DNA of 64,000 nt from Chromobotia macracanthus (GCA_036877525.1 JAZGTH010000031.1:3941501-4005500), one strand, 5' to 3'. Counted from the first letter of the stretch, positions 12,160 to 24,290 are shown. Numbers and translations: made by a program. The notes: generated by a model not told the origin, from the sequence alone.

Positions 12160-12280
12160 CGTCTGCCTATGACGTCTACGAAGAGCCTTCTCTAAAATAT
12201 TGTTAGAAGCTGCGGCGTTTATATAGTATGACGCAATAACCACGTGACCGCATCAGAATCCCCTTCCACGTCATTTTTGA
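12160..12280 (-). promoter_or_regulatory. pmaip1 core promoter with TATA box, ATF/C-EBP-like site, E-box and CRE-like site
   Basis: On the minus strand a TATA box (TATATAAA within 12217-12226) lies about 180 bp upstream of the pmaip1 ATG. Directly upstream is ATTGCGTCA (12229-12237), which reads as a half C/EBP plus half CRE composite as bound by ATF4-C/EBP dimers. Next are CACGTG (12241-12246) and ATGACGTG (12267-12274). Another CRE core, GACGTC, lies downstream at 12171-12176. NOXA is a known target of ATF3/ATF4 stress signalling, so the layout fits; binding is inferred. Confidence 0.6.
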
Positions 12281-12299
12281 TGATCTTGTTTACATGGCG

Positions 12300-14560
12300 T
12301 GTGTTCTTTATCAAAGAAAGGCTATCCCCACTAAACTAATAAACCGACCAGCGTATCTGCATAACCAATACATACCGCGTACACAGTGTGAGAATGATAA
12401 AAGTCAAAACAACTTCGTGCTGTACTTGCACCTCTACTTGTTTTGTGCCATTTAAATGCAGTAACATCACAATTGTACAGTAAAGTCACATGTCAAAAAA
12501 TGTCATAAAATGTCAAAACCAGTGTGGGTGATGTATATGACGTGCGTAATACACATGGGGTTTCATTAAGTTACGAAATGCAGGAGCTCCACAACAAGAC
12601 ATATTCCAGTTTCTTTAACACTTCATGTTTGTACACGTTATACACGTCACTCTCTCCACTGTTTGCTATAGTCATCCGAATGGTGATTGGTTGGAAAGTG
12701 CATGTAAATTGCCTTAGCCTATCTTATCGTTTTGTTTTATCAAAAACAGTTTACAATACATTGTGATCCTTACCATTTTTACTAGGAATCTGTGTGTACA
12801 GGGTGAAATGATTTTGTTTTTATAAAATACCGGTGATTATGGCATTATCACGTGTAGATAACATGTATCTATGATTGACAAGGCCAGAACAGCTCTGTAC
12901 ATTTTGATTTGATACCAATGTACCTAATTAACAGTGATTTTGTTACTAGAATTTAGGTTATGTATGAAGTTTGTGACATTGTCTCTAATTATTTAAAAAT
13001 AGTAAAAATGTTATTAAATGTAATATGTAGTATTGTAAATGGAAAAGGAGAAATGAATAACGAGTAATACAAAACGTCATTTTATTTTTTGTCACGTGGA
13101 TTAGGAATAGTTAATGTGTTTGTCGAAATGACTAAAAGGGTCTAAAAAAATGAAAATAAAAAAACATTAAAATAAAACTTGAAATATGAATAATGAATAC
13201 AAATGAATGAAAATGAATAAAAAAAGGTTTATCGCATATATTTAAATTGCACCAGTCCAAAAAGGAACATGAATTCGCCAAAGGCATTCTTACAGTGTTG
13301 CCATGTCCGCTTAATAGGAGCGTCTTTGGCTTCTTTATGGACGTCGTTCATAAAGCTATCCCCTTTATGGAGTTAATAAAGTGTGCAGTTGCGATTAGAG
13401 ATAGTTCGGTATTATTTCCAGTATAAAGTATTTGCATTTATTCCGGTGTGTTTTGACCTGTTGCTGTTTTTTAATGTCGAGATCTGGCAACACTAGCAAG
13501 AAAACGTATTACTCAGTAGCCGATGGAAAGAACTTGAGTCAGTTATAAAAATGTATCAGATGAACTTGATTTATTTATTATTGAAATGCCTGAAAATAAT
13601 CACTTTTATACATTATTGATTTCCTTTGGATGAACGAACTGCTTTAAAACAAGTTTCATCTTATAACTTCAATATCTTTTTAATGGTTATGCAGATTGTT
13701 GCTTTTAAATGGTCTGTGATGTCTTCAGCCTTATTGAATATCTCAAACAGACGTGGCGATTTTAATTTTTAACTTGTGTTTTTATGACGTGTTGTTCCGC
13801 GCTGTTTCGTTATGCGCCAGTGTATCGAAAATAGTTGTTTTTATTTTACTTATGACACAACATTTAGGTTTCAAAATTTTTGTCTCGATTGCACCCAAAG
13901 GAATTGCGATTTAGAGGACATTCCTCTGAAGTTTCCATATGTTTTAAGTGGTAAACACAGAAATATTTAAGTCTCACAAATACAGGCGTTTTAACCCGTG
14001 CATACAGTAACAGTCAATCTTAAAGGCCAACAGAAGACAAAGGTCACAAGAGAATAGAAGAGAAACAGGAAATTACAACAGTTTAAATTATTAACATAAG
14101 AAATATACACAAATAACACATTCATTTCTTTATCTTAAAACACAATATATTAAACACATGAATAATTTGTACAGCCCTGGGTCCAGAATGACATCATCAA
14201 CATGTTCCTTTAATTTTAAACGTCCATGTGAAACTTGTTTGAATGTCTAGTTTCTGCAGAAGTTTACTGCTTTGGAATTTGTTTTACATGATATAATAAT
14301 AATGTAGGCTGAAATCCAAAATAACCTCTCCAAATAACCAATCATGGGGTCTCAGTGTATGAAATTCCCTGTGATGTAACAGGTACTCTAAATTCTGGTT
14401 GGGGCACTTCACAATATAACCAGCTCTGTGAGCGGCTTCGTCCATGGCATGTCACCTTGGCATGGCATGTCAAGTCCATGGCAATAATATAACGTAAACA
14501 GTAAATAACAGTAAATAATAGCTAACCTGAAAATATGCAATAAATATTTTTAAAAAATTT
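12300..14560. other. AT-rich intergenic stretch
   Basis: No exon with convincing splice sites or family similarity was found. A possible small transposon lies at 13290-13496, where 'agtgttgcca' at the left is mirrored by 'tggcaacact' at the right. The rest is AT-rich and featureless. Confidence 0.4.
13290..13496. mobile_element. Candidate short MITE with 'agtgttgcca' inverted ends
   Basis: The left edge reads 'acagtgttgccatgtccgc' and the right edge 'tcgagatctggcaacactag'. The outer ten bases are exact reverse complements and further matches extend inward with gaps. The ~200-bp length and lack of coding sequence fit a MITE. The family is not identified. Confidence 0.35.
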
Positions 14561-14614
14561 TGTACTAATGACTTCATTACCTCTTCCTCTGCAGGTGTCA
14601 TGGGTCAAAATGTC

Positions 14615-14654
14615 TTTCTGTTCCACAAAACTGGGATGGTTTGTGGAACAGAAA
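14615..14654. repeat. Perfect 15-bp inverted repeat with 10-nt loop
   Basis: Left arm tttctgttccacaaa (14615-14629), loop of 10 nt, right arm tttgtggaacagaaa (14640-14654). There are no mismatches in the stem. No adjacent gene explains it. It could be a small transposon remnant or a transcribed hairpin; nothing else supports a microRNA call. Confidence 0.8.
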
Positions 14655-15531
14655 AGAACTTGGATTTGTTCTTTATTCCCCTTCATCCAAGATTCTCGCA
14701 ACTTCCTAGCAGAGACCGATACATTTTTCTTAAGAAAATTCCTGGTCTGACTTTTTCTTGCTATGCAGTATAGAATGTTTAACAATTCTAAAGCACTTTT
14801 CTATGTGACAGTTGGTATCTCTTGTTTTTTGTGGTTTGTTTGTTGTCCCACATCCTGTTTATGAACATACCCCCTCTGGTCTCCCAATAGCAAGCCACTC
14901 CAAAGAGGAAAAATGGCAAGATATAAAAAAGGGCATTAAGGAATCCTGGACAGTACACATTGTCCTCATTTGTCAAGCATACCTCACCTGCCACTTGTTC
15001 TTGTTGTGAAAAACTCTTTCATGACCTGCTGAAAATAAGCAAAGGATGGTGAGCTGCATGCCTTCTGTCTTCACTTTTCCCCATTTCCCAGTCTTCTGAT
15101 TGGATAGTTTCTTCTTATCCTTATCCTTCTGTATCCTCTTTGGATCTTGAAATTACACTCTCCAGAATAATCAAACTTTCTTTGACACTTTTCTGTATAG
15201 TGGGGTTGTGAGCAGGGTTCAAAATGCCCTAAACACAACTCTTGATTCAGTCATGGAGCTGGCATTTTGGAGTCTCTCTGTCCTTTGTCATCTGTTTGCT
15301 TAGAGATTGCTTGTCTGACAGCTTTCAATATGTGTGCAGAGCAAATGTGTAGGACAGTACATGATGTCATCTCATGATTTGTTTATCCATGCAGTACTCA
15401 TATTCTCTGCTGAGGTAGGACATGGTGTGCTTTTTGTTAGAAGCAAGCATTACACTTTGTATTAAAGCCCAACTGTAATAAGCCTCAACCTGGTGAATAA
15501 TCACGTGTGTGTATTGTCAAATGCAATATAA

Positions 15532-15563
15532 AGATCTGGAGCCTATATAAAGGCTCCAGATCT
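15532..15563. repeat. Perfect 13-bp inverted repeat around a TATAA loop
   Basis: Arms agatctggagcct (15532-15544) and aggctccagatct (15551-15563) flank the loop atataa. A short direct repeat, 'agatctgccc' twice, follows immediately. The stem is perfect. Function unknown. Confidence 0.8.
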
Positions 15564-17741
15564 GCCCAGATCTGCCCAGCCCATAGTCAGTTGTGTTTGT
15601 AATTTGACACAAATGAAGGTCACAACCTCTGATATTGAGATGTGAGTTAAAATATGGAGATAAGTTTTAAAATTAGATATGTACATCTATTTTTTTCTTA
15701 AAAATAGCTTAATACTGACATATTGATAATATTTAGATGTAGTTTCCCTAAATATTTAAATAAATAACTTCTAAGCCCGCTCGATAAAAGTTCTCTTAGT
15801 ATTGTTGTTTTTTTTTTACCTTGATCTCCTGGCTTTATTCCCTTTTCTGGCACACCTTAAGTCATCACTTTTTATTGATATACACGATTTATTTAGCTCA
15901 AATTAAACCTGTTTAGTTTGGTAAACACAATTTAGTTTAGATTTAAATTAAAGTAAATTACTAAAGTTTGTTTAAAATGAATCTACTACATTTCTGGGCT
16001 TTCTTCTTGTTAATCCAACTTCATTAGGCAAGCTTTGTTCATCAACCAACTAAATTAGCAGTAACCTCAAAGCACAATGTTTCCTAATAAGAACTGTACT
16101 TAAAGAGCATGTCCTCAGCCTAAACAAATGCTCTACTCTTCAGCGTATGGTTTAAAGAATCGACAGCCTGTCCACTAATCTTCAACATGTTTAACATTAA
16201 ACATAAATAAATACCTTTATTGGGAACTGTATGTAAGCTTTGCTATGATCAAGATGTTATTTCATAATAGAAGGCAAAGATAACCATGAAAACAGCATAA
16301 ATATAAGAAATAAAGCATTGGTTGCATCTAAATATAGCATCTAATTGTGTATTTTCTGGTGATACAAGCTGAAATTATAATATTTCAAATAATAGTAAAA
16401 AGCACAAAAAATGACTATTGTTAAAGCATTTTTACTACAATTTAGTCAAAACACAATTCATTGCACAAAATAGTCCTTGATGTTCTTTATACCTTATTTA
16501 AAAAAATAATTTCTTAAAAACATTTATCCAGGTACATTGAACAGTTCAAAACTGTTCAGCAAAATTTCAGCTTCAAAAACAGCTGTAGTTTAAGAGCTTT
16601 CAAGATTGCTGAGCTGTCTGCTGTGTTTCTGGAGTGTCGTTTTGAGTCTTTCAGGTCTCTGGCTGCATCTTCAGTTTCACTGCAGTCAATCTGTACCATC
16701 TTCTCTGTGACTTTGAAATTGAACTAATTCCGGAGCTTACCTGCATATCCAACTTTAATGTAAAGATGGCACGTATGGAGGAGAAGCACAAAACAACAGG
16801 ACATGTCACTGTAAGCAGTATTTAATACATCATTTGCATTTTGTCACATGATGCATCATTCATCCGGTGGTGGATCACAAGCCTAGAGTTTATTTGACAT
16901 GCATGTTTGCAAGTCAGCCAATAGGTGTCACTGTGTCCCAAGAAATTAATTCAGATTCTCATCGAAGTTTGCAGTTTAGTTTTGAGTCTGGCTTACTGTC
17001 TTTGTAAACGTTTAAAAATGTTAAGCTAATGGAAATTATATTATTATTTTGAGTTTGATTCCCTGGTTCCGACGGTAAAATCATACTTAAGCTGCAGTGT
17101 ACACCTTTGTGTGGATGTTATATTTACATTTATCTTTAATTGGCTAAACATTTGAAGTGCATTAGTGTAACTTTAACTTGGAAAGACAGACTAAGATACA
17201 AATCACATTTATAATTTTAAATGCTAAAATCTTAAAATAACATATCTAGAGAATTTTAACTGCCAGTTATTGTGATGTTTTTGTCACTTCAGCACTTGTG
17301 CAGTGTGGCATGTTGCTGTTTTTTTTACAGACTCACCTGTCTGGTAGAGGATGTATACGTGCGTGCCTGTATATTCCACTGTGTGTGGCATTTAGTTGTT
17401 TTTTCAGACACCAACAGCATCCAACTGTTGAAAAGCAGCATTAAGAAATGTTGGTGTGGTTTAATTTGATTTTAAAAAAGCTTCATTTTTAATACATGCC
17501 ATAATCTCTGACTATGTTTACCTCTTGTGCTTCGATAATAATTGGTTCATGCCCACTGCATAACAACACTCAGACTTTCAGTCACAATTATTGTCTCCGT
17601 ATTCCAATGTGTCATTGTTTTCACACAGACAGGCATTCTAGTTTTGATAGACAGGTGACGTTTTTCCATTTAGGCAGCAGAATTTAGCTCAGCCTCATTC
17701 AATTTAGCGCATAACATTTAAGATCTATGTGTGTCTGTGAT

Positions 17742-17782
17742 CAGCTGAATGCCTGCAGCTGAGTCTTCTGTGAGCTCAGCTG
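17742..17782. promoter_or_regulatory. Cluster of three CAGCTG E-boxes
   Basis: CAGCTG occurs at 17742-17747, 17756-17761 and 17777-17782, three sites in 41 bp. This is the bHLH (MyoD/Ascl-type) core motif. The surroundings are richer in GC than neighbouring sequence. An enhancer role is inferred only. Confidence 0.35.
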
Positions 17783-18954
17783 ATGACAGGGAACTCATTT
17801 AGCTCCAGTGACAGGCCTGAAGAGAGAGAGAGGTTGAGAGGACTCTAAAACCAGCTCTCACAATGGCCAGAATAGAGCTGCTCATGAAGGGATGCTTTGT
17901 GCCCTGAGGATGAGCTCTCCTGGTCTCAAACCCATAGATCCGGTGCAGTCGCATCTTGCATGCAACCGCTAAACCCACAATGTTCTGTTTAGTTTTCTTA
18001 TGCAGGAAGAACCTTATTTCCTCTGGTGTTTGAAGGCCCTGCTCGTGCCAAAGGTGTCAATGAACTTCGGCCTGTTTATGCAATTTGGAAACTCCTTTGC
18101 TTTTGGCATACACTTGTGACATCGTTTGTGACATCAGGTTTGATCATAAAGCCTCTAGGAAGTGTGGCATGCTTTATCTGATCACTTGCAGAGTTGCATT
18201 TTTGAGCTAACGATTGCTATGGGGCCTAGAGACATGTGAGGGCCCTCGTCCACGATCCAATGCTGTTGAAAGACAGGATTTCCCTGGACAGGAACCTCTC
18301 CCTCATTGTATCTCCGACCTTCTCTAGCGCTGTAACCCCTATCCTGTGCACTAAATCCCCCCATCTCACTCTGCAAAATAAGACGATGGAGACAGAAGTA
18401 CAGGAAGGTATGAACCAGGGCTTCCAGGAGGAAGCCACAAGTCTTCCACAAGCTCCTTGGGGGTCACCACTTGTTTCCCTCCAATGACCCACTGTGTAGC
18501 CATCATTGGCTTCCAGACTGGAGCTGTTCCGTGAGCCACCCTCTCCTTCCATTGTTCTGACCTAGCCAAGCCTCACGCATTTCCTCCAGAGCTATTTTTG
18601 CTTTGTTGCCTTGATTTATAATGAATTGTGCTTCGATGGGGCCTTTCCCTTTATCTGTTAGGGAGGGGTTTCTTTACGCATTTCATTCAAGTATATCATT
18701 ACATTATCCACGTTTAAAAATGGACATTTGTGGTCCTGAATGCTGACTTGCCAATAGCTACGATAGCAACAATCAAAACAAAGCCTCATTCACTCAGCAC
18801 TTCTGACAACTACTGCAATCAGTCTTTCTCATAAACAGCCTATCAGGATATGCTATGAATGCTTAAGCATGGTCCAAAACTTGCTGTAATTCGTATTCAA
18901 GGGTGTGACAGTTTATGTAGGTGTGGTCCCAGTCTGTGGACACTTGGACCATTC

Positions 18955-19010
18955 AAGTTTATTCATTTAGCAGACACTTGTATCAGTGAGCATTTACAAT
19001 AGAGAACACA
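18955..19010 (+). mobile_element. Fragment of widespread fish repeat ('tttagcagacactt...')
   Basis: The string 'ttcatttagcagacacttgt' followed by a degraded 'gcatttacaat' matches the very common teleost repeat core reading roughly 'catttagcagacgcttttatc..gacttacaa'. Only the core is visible. Identified from memory of the family. Confidence 0.55.
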
Positions 19011-20404
19011 AGCAGTTCATACTTAAAGTGACAGCCACATTAAATAGTTCCAGAAAAGTAGAAACTAGCACAGTGGCCCAAAAGTATGTGTACACACTTA
19101 AACATTTCTCTACTTTCACTAAATGCCAAATAAATAATGCTAGACCCCAGACCTAACTTTACTGGGATCATCAGACTGGAGTGACACCATAGCTAAACTA
19201 TGTGTCATTGCTATGTGCCATTGCTGTAGAGTTTAAAAAAAGCCATGCCTGAGCAAAAAAATGATGAAATAACCTTATTTTATGTTGTTTATCCAATGCT
19301 GTTAAATGTGGACAGGAAGCTCATCCTTGCAAAGAATGGCACAATTATTGTAAGTTTACTTGCATTACTAACTTAATTGTTTATTTTCAGACATGACCTG
19401 TGACTCAGTGAGGGCAGACTGTGATATTTATTAGTCAGAGAGTGTATTGTGTACTAATGGCTCATCTCCCTCAAAGTCTGTTGTTATGCCTTTAAAGAGA
19501 CAGTTAGTTCAGTGCTTTGCTGTGTTAATGAAACATTAGTTTACTCAAGAGATCAGCTGATAGTATCACTCACACCCGGTTTTGCAGGATAATGTGATTA
19601 TCAAAGACAAAACCTCAAACTCAGTTTCATCAGTACATTTGCCTTATTTATTGATAAAATCTGTTTTGCTAATGTTATGCTATTATTTACACGTTTTGCT
19701 TGATTGTAGCAATTGTTACATTAATAAATCTATTTAATAAATAATTACACACACATAATATTTGGAAACATTAAAATGGGAAAACATAACTAGACCTGTT
19801 ACCTTAAACATCACACTTCAATTCGGAAGATGAATATTTAGGATCTGGCTAATGGTAGTTCATTGTTTGTTGCAAAAGTGGCAAGGTAAGGAAATGAAAG
19901 CTGGGTAATTGACTTTAACCACAGTGCGGTGGTTAAAGGTCTGAGACCTTGATGAGGAAAGACGAATACACATCAGCAGTGATTCATCTATCACTGGAGT
20001 CAGAGTGGGGATGGGGGATGAGGAGTCATCACATAATCTACTTGCTTTGATTCCTCTTGATTTGACCAGCAGGGAGTGAAAACTGCCCAAAATCCTCTGC
20101 AGGATGTGACATCAGAGAACTGCATCTTTCTTATGTGTGATTAACATAAACTAAAAATAAAACAAATCAAATTGAATAAAAATGATGCTGTTTTGACAAT
20201 TTTCCTGACATGTATAATGATTTACTTCCATAATTTAATAATCAAAATAAAACCTTTGTAGATTAAAAAGGTTTAATGTTGTCATGTTGCCATATTAAAA
20301 TTTAGCTCTCTGATCTGTTTGTTTAAATGGATATGTGACAGTTCAAAATATGAATTGTTTTCTTTCACAAACGTATCGATTCACCTTTTATAATCAGACA
20401 TATT

Positions 20405-21110
20405 ATAAGGTCTGCTCCTCTCTTTTACAGTCTTGTCTGATGTCACTCCAGCTCCTCCATTCAGATGAAAAGGAATACAAACTGAGGTGGAGTAAATCCA
20501 TTTAAAGTTATCAGAGCGCTGATCTGTTAATGAAATACTTTAACTTTAGTTGTCCATAAAAATCATGAAAAGTAATAAAATAGTAAGCTTTTTATTCTTA
20601 AAGGAAACAATGGGCAATGTGCTGCCCACTGCTGTGTGCACGCGTGTGTGCGTGCGTGTGTGCACTCCTCAACAGTGATGGGTTAAATGCAGAGGTCACA
20701 TTTCGGGTCTGGGTTACCATATCTAACAAATATGTCACTTTCAATGTCACTTTCAAATACATGATTACCTTGTTCATAAAGGCCATGCAGGAGTTCATAA
20801 CTCTTGTTTTTAAACTGGTCTCTTTCTTCACTCTTCACTGTGTTTTGCTAGTAACACACATTATCTCCACACTTTCTGTAGTCAAGTTATAGTTGTGGGT
20901 TAGTAACTGTTTTCTCTCAGTGATAAAATACACACAGAGCACCATTACAGCAGTCAGCAGAAGAACACACAGCAACCACAAACACATCTGAACTGCTCTG
21001 TGTCTTCGCAGTATTTTCTGTGTTTATCATGAGTTTATGGTTTCTTAAAGAATCCACCATTATCTTCACTCTCTGTCCACTGACCACATTACAGTAAATA
21101 AATTTAGTTG
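20405..21110 (-). pseudogene. Broken duplicate of the neighbouring C-type lectin gene
   Basis: Three pieces match the intact lectin gene at 22.0-23.3 kb in the same order and strand. 20405-20528 resembles exon 3 ('aaagttatcagagcgctgat' is identical). 20755-20990 resembles exon 2, including the transmembrane segment and its donor site. 21025-21110 resembles exon 1. The intron between the exon 1 and exon 2 remnants is gone. The exon 2 copy lacks part of the stalk repeat, and a fish SINE-like fragment sits in the intron between the exon 2 and exon 3 remnants. Exons 4 and 5 were not found nearby. Frameshifts and deletions make a functional receptor unlikely. Confidence 0.8.
20612..20755 (+). mobile_element. 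SINE-like fish repeat inserted in lectin pseudogene
   Basis: Contains 'cactgctgtgtgcacgcgtg', then 'gatgggttaaatgcagagg' and 'gtctgggttaccatat..gtcactttc', the typical order of a very common teleost interspersed repeat. Its insertion separates the exon 2 and exon 3 remnants of the pseudogene; the matching intron of the intact gene lacks it. Confidence 0.6.
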
Positions 21111-22044
21111 TCTCTTACAACTAAAACTGAACTATTACAGTCAAACATAACTGTGCTGTTTGTTATTCTACTGTGAGTTGTTTAGACTGCTCTGCTTCTC
21201 TGTTTCAAACTATTTACTGCACATTAATCTGGAATTTACACTTTTGTCATAGTGTGAAACTTAAAATAATGAGTGTTTTAAACAGAATACTGATATAATT
21301 GTGAACATGCCTGAACATTTGTACTAATAAAAAACTGGACCTGCTTCATAGTGTCTTGCTTCTTGTTATTCTTTTATTTATGCATTAATTCACAATTTTA
21401 AGTTCAGTCTTCATGTGAGGTTCTAGATGGTGCAAGCTAATAGATTCTCGACTTGTAATCTGTCAGCCAAACAACCATAGCACTGGCTTGTTCTGCTTTA
21501 AAGAACTTTATGCATGTCTAAATGTGTCGCTGTATCATGTCTGTGTGCATCCTATCAGTAGCAAATCTTTGTATTTGCTTTGCAGCAGCAGCTGTATAAG
21601 CAGTAATCTGCCAAGATCAAACTTACTAACATACATTATGTGCTTTGGATGCTGTTATGTTGGTTTATGTACAGCAGACTGCTTAACCACAAATGTTAGT
21701 TGACCACATTAACCTGCTGCTATAAAAATTTACAGGCATATATTCCAAAAACAAATTTGTTATCATTGTTTTCTAAAAAGCAATCCTTTACAAAAAAATA
21801 AGTATACTTCAAATTCATTTTATTAAGCATACTTAAGTAAAGTTCAAATACATTTTTAAGAAAACTTTATGTAGTAAGTATACCAAGGAGCCCAGCCCTG
21901 CTTCTGGAGGGCCATACCCCCTAAAGTATACTATACTATGTAATATATAATATCAATGTCACAGTAGCACACTTGTAATTTTACTATTTCAATAATTCTT
22001 TGGAGTTTTTGGGACTAATGAATTTAATTAATTGTGCATATTTA

Positions 22045-23296
22045 TCATATGATAAGTGATTTTAAAAGTCTCTTCTCACAGAACCATTTATATTTGTTAT
22101 AACATGGATAAGCCCACCCAGATGGAGCTGCTACCGCACAGGAATTACTGTAAGCTTTGGGATATCCATTCATCCAGTTCCTGAAAAAACAATAAATATA
22201 AGAGTTTAGAAACTTTTAATCCTTCTGACTAATGACCAGTTAAATTCAACGATTTCTCACCTAAATGATAATGTGATGTCATCAGTCCATTTCCACACCC
22301 CTTCATCAGCACTCAGACCAATCCATAAATAATCACCAGCTGCAGCCTTCTGCAAAAACGTCTGTTATAATGGAACAGCAATATATCACACAGATCAGAC
22401 ACAAACATATACATAGATACACATATAAATGAATGCATTTATACACAGACACTAAATCTATTTCTTCCTCACTCACTTGTTCCTCTGGGCTGTTTATGAT
22501 CACCAGATCTGCTCCTCTCTGTTTACAGTCTCGTCTGCTGTCACTCCAGCTCTTATAATCAGATGAAATGTAATAAAAACTGAAGTTGTAGTAAATCCAT
22601 TTAAAGTTATCAGAGCGCTGATCTGTTAAAACAACAGTTTAGAAATTAGCTTTAGCTGTCCATAAAAATAAAAATCATGAAAAAGTAATAAAAATAGTAA
22701 ACTTCCTTATTCTTAAAGGAAACTAAATACATGATTACCTTGTTCATAAAGGCCATGCAGGAGTTCATAACTTTTGTTTTTTAACTGTTCTCTTTCTTCA
22801 CTCAAGATTCTGGTCTGATTTAGTATCTCACTGTGTTTTGCTAGTAACTGCTCTCTTTCTTTAGTCAAGTTATAGTTATGGGTTAGTAACTGGTTTCTCT
22901 CAGTGATAAAATACACACAGAACACTATTACAGCAGTCAGCAGAAGAACACACAGCAACCACAAACACATCTGAACTGCTCTGTGTCTTCTGTTCTTCAC
23001 TGAGACACTTCCTGAGAATGACAGACATCAGGTTATATTTATCTTTATATTTGTCTTTATCACAGCAATGAATGTGATAAATTAATCTGAGTACCTGTAT
23101 GTTGAAGCGGCTGGTGTCTCTCTGTACTGATGCTCTCTGTGTTCATCATGAGTTCATGTTTTCTCACAGAATCTGAACTTTCATAGATGTCCACCATCAT
23201 CTCCACTCTCTCTCCTCCGTCCATTTTCAGAGTCTCAGTGCTGATCACATTGTCATAAATAATCTCAGACATCTCTGATCTCTCACAGTCAAACAT
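22045..23296 (-). CDS. Type II transmembrane C-type lectin receptor with ITIM (CD209/CLEC4-like)
   Basis: Predicted immune-type cell-surface lectin receptor. Exons (minus): 23095-23296, 22739-23011, 22477-22622, 22261-22361, 22045-22180, all GT/AG and in phase, 285 aa. The N-terminal tail holds I12-I-Y14-D-N-V17, an ITIM-type motif. The transmembrane segment is about residues 82-103. The stalk has repeated 'EREQLL' heptads and three N-glycosylation sequons (NLT, NQT, NKS). The C-type lectin domain runs from about 166 to 279, with 'WIYYNFSFYYIS', 'SWSDSRRDC', 'WIGLSADEGVWKWTD' and 'WFCEK'. The usual EPN/QPD and WND calcium-sugar motifs are absent and the segment between exons 4 and 5 is short. 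Fish have many such tandem genes, so a one-to-one symbol is not possible. Met9 could be an alternative start; the ITIM stays in either case. Confidence 0.88.
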
Positions 23297-24174
23297 TATA
23301 ACACTGTGTCAGTGCTGTAGGTTGTTCTATAGAGCAGCTGTCGTTGCACAGAATCAATCATTAAAATGAAACTGTCGGATGGCAATGTAAAGATAAGGTG
23401 ATGTGGCCAGCACAGGAAGGACTTATTTATAGATTTTCACAGATTCTACAAAATATTTATTCTGTACCCATGTTATTTTTTTGGTTTTCTGATTTATCTT
23501 AAGTTGTATCAGCCCAAGACAGCAGAATGTCCAGTTAAACCCCTCTGAATGAAATTCAGTCACTGAAAGAGGCACATTTAAAATGAAGATGCAGTGTAAA
23601 ATGTGTTTAGTTAGTATAAAACCGAATGCAGTAAAAATGCAACTACAAATTATATATATAAATATGCACTGGTAAAAATGTTATATAGCATCAGTAAAAA
23701 TATTGTGAAGTAAACCTGACTACACAAAGGCTTGATCAGGTTACCTCTTTCCACCATATAAATGTTTCACTTGAAAGCACAGAAGCGGCTTATTTAACAC
23801 ATGTGAGCGTCACACCATGAAAATCACATTCATCAGGGAGATTAAATTACTCTTCTAAATCTTTACAACATCTTTGAAAATGTCTGTAATGTCTGAAACC
23901 CTAAGGTATTATTTGACACCTGTGGACAATATAGAGCCGAGCATGTGATCTGTGCCCACATACAGCAGCTGTTAGCTTACAAAAAACGTGTTCAGTGTTT
24001 GTTTCAGTCAGACACCAAAAAAATGAGCTCCGTTACATGACCATGTTCCATTGATGTTCTGTTTTAACTGAACCCTTCATCAATCAGGAAATATTCATTT
24101 CCTTGTGCTTGATTGTTAATCACATTCTGCTGGAGCTGTGGCCAGTCTTTAGGTTTCATACACATTAAGTTGTG

Positions 24175-24290
24175 GTGGTTCTATGTGAGATGTGGGTTCG
24201 AGTCTGGTCCGTGTCATATCCTGTTCTGCTTGTTTTCTTGGTCTCACATCTCCTAAGCAAACATGTGACACAAGCCTCAATCATGGAATC
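24175..24290 (+). other. Possible tRNA-derived SINE remnant
   Basis: 'gggttcgagtctggtccg' near 24191 resembles a pol III B box. No good A box is seen at the proper distance and no cloverleaf folds, so this is at most a decayed SINE head. Confidence 0.25.

Larger units (their letters stand above)
15600..20380. other. Gene-poor intergenic stretch
   Basis: No recognisable gene. It contains an E-box cluster (17742-17782), a GC-richer block with short open frames on both strands (18180-18570) that match no family I know, and a common fish repeat core near 18958-19010. Everything else looks like unconstrained AT-rich sequence. Confidence 0.4.

Noticed and set aside
14568..14750. 60-codon open frame over the 14.6-kb hairpin
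   Set aside because: Created by the inverted repeat and AT-rich flanks; no coding evidence.
24191..24210. tRNA-like B box
   Set aside because: No A box at the right distance and no cloverleaf, so not called a tRNA gene.
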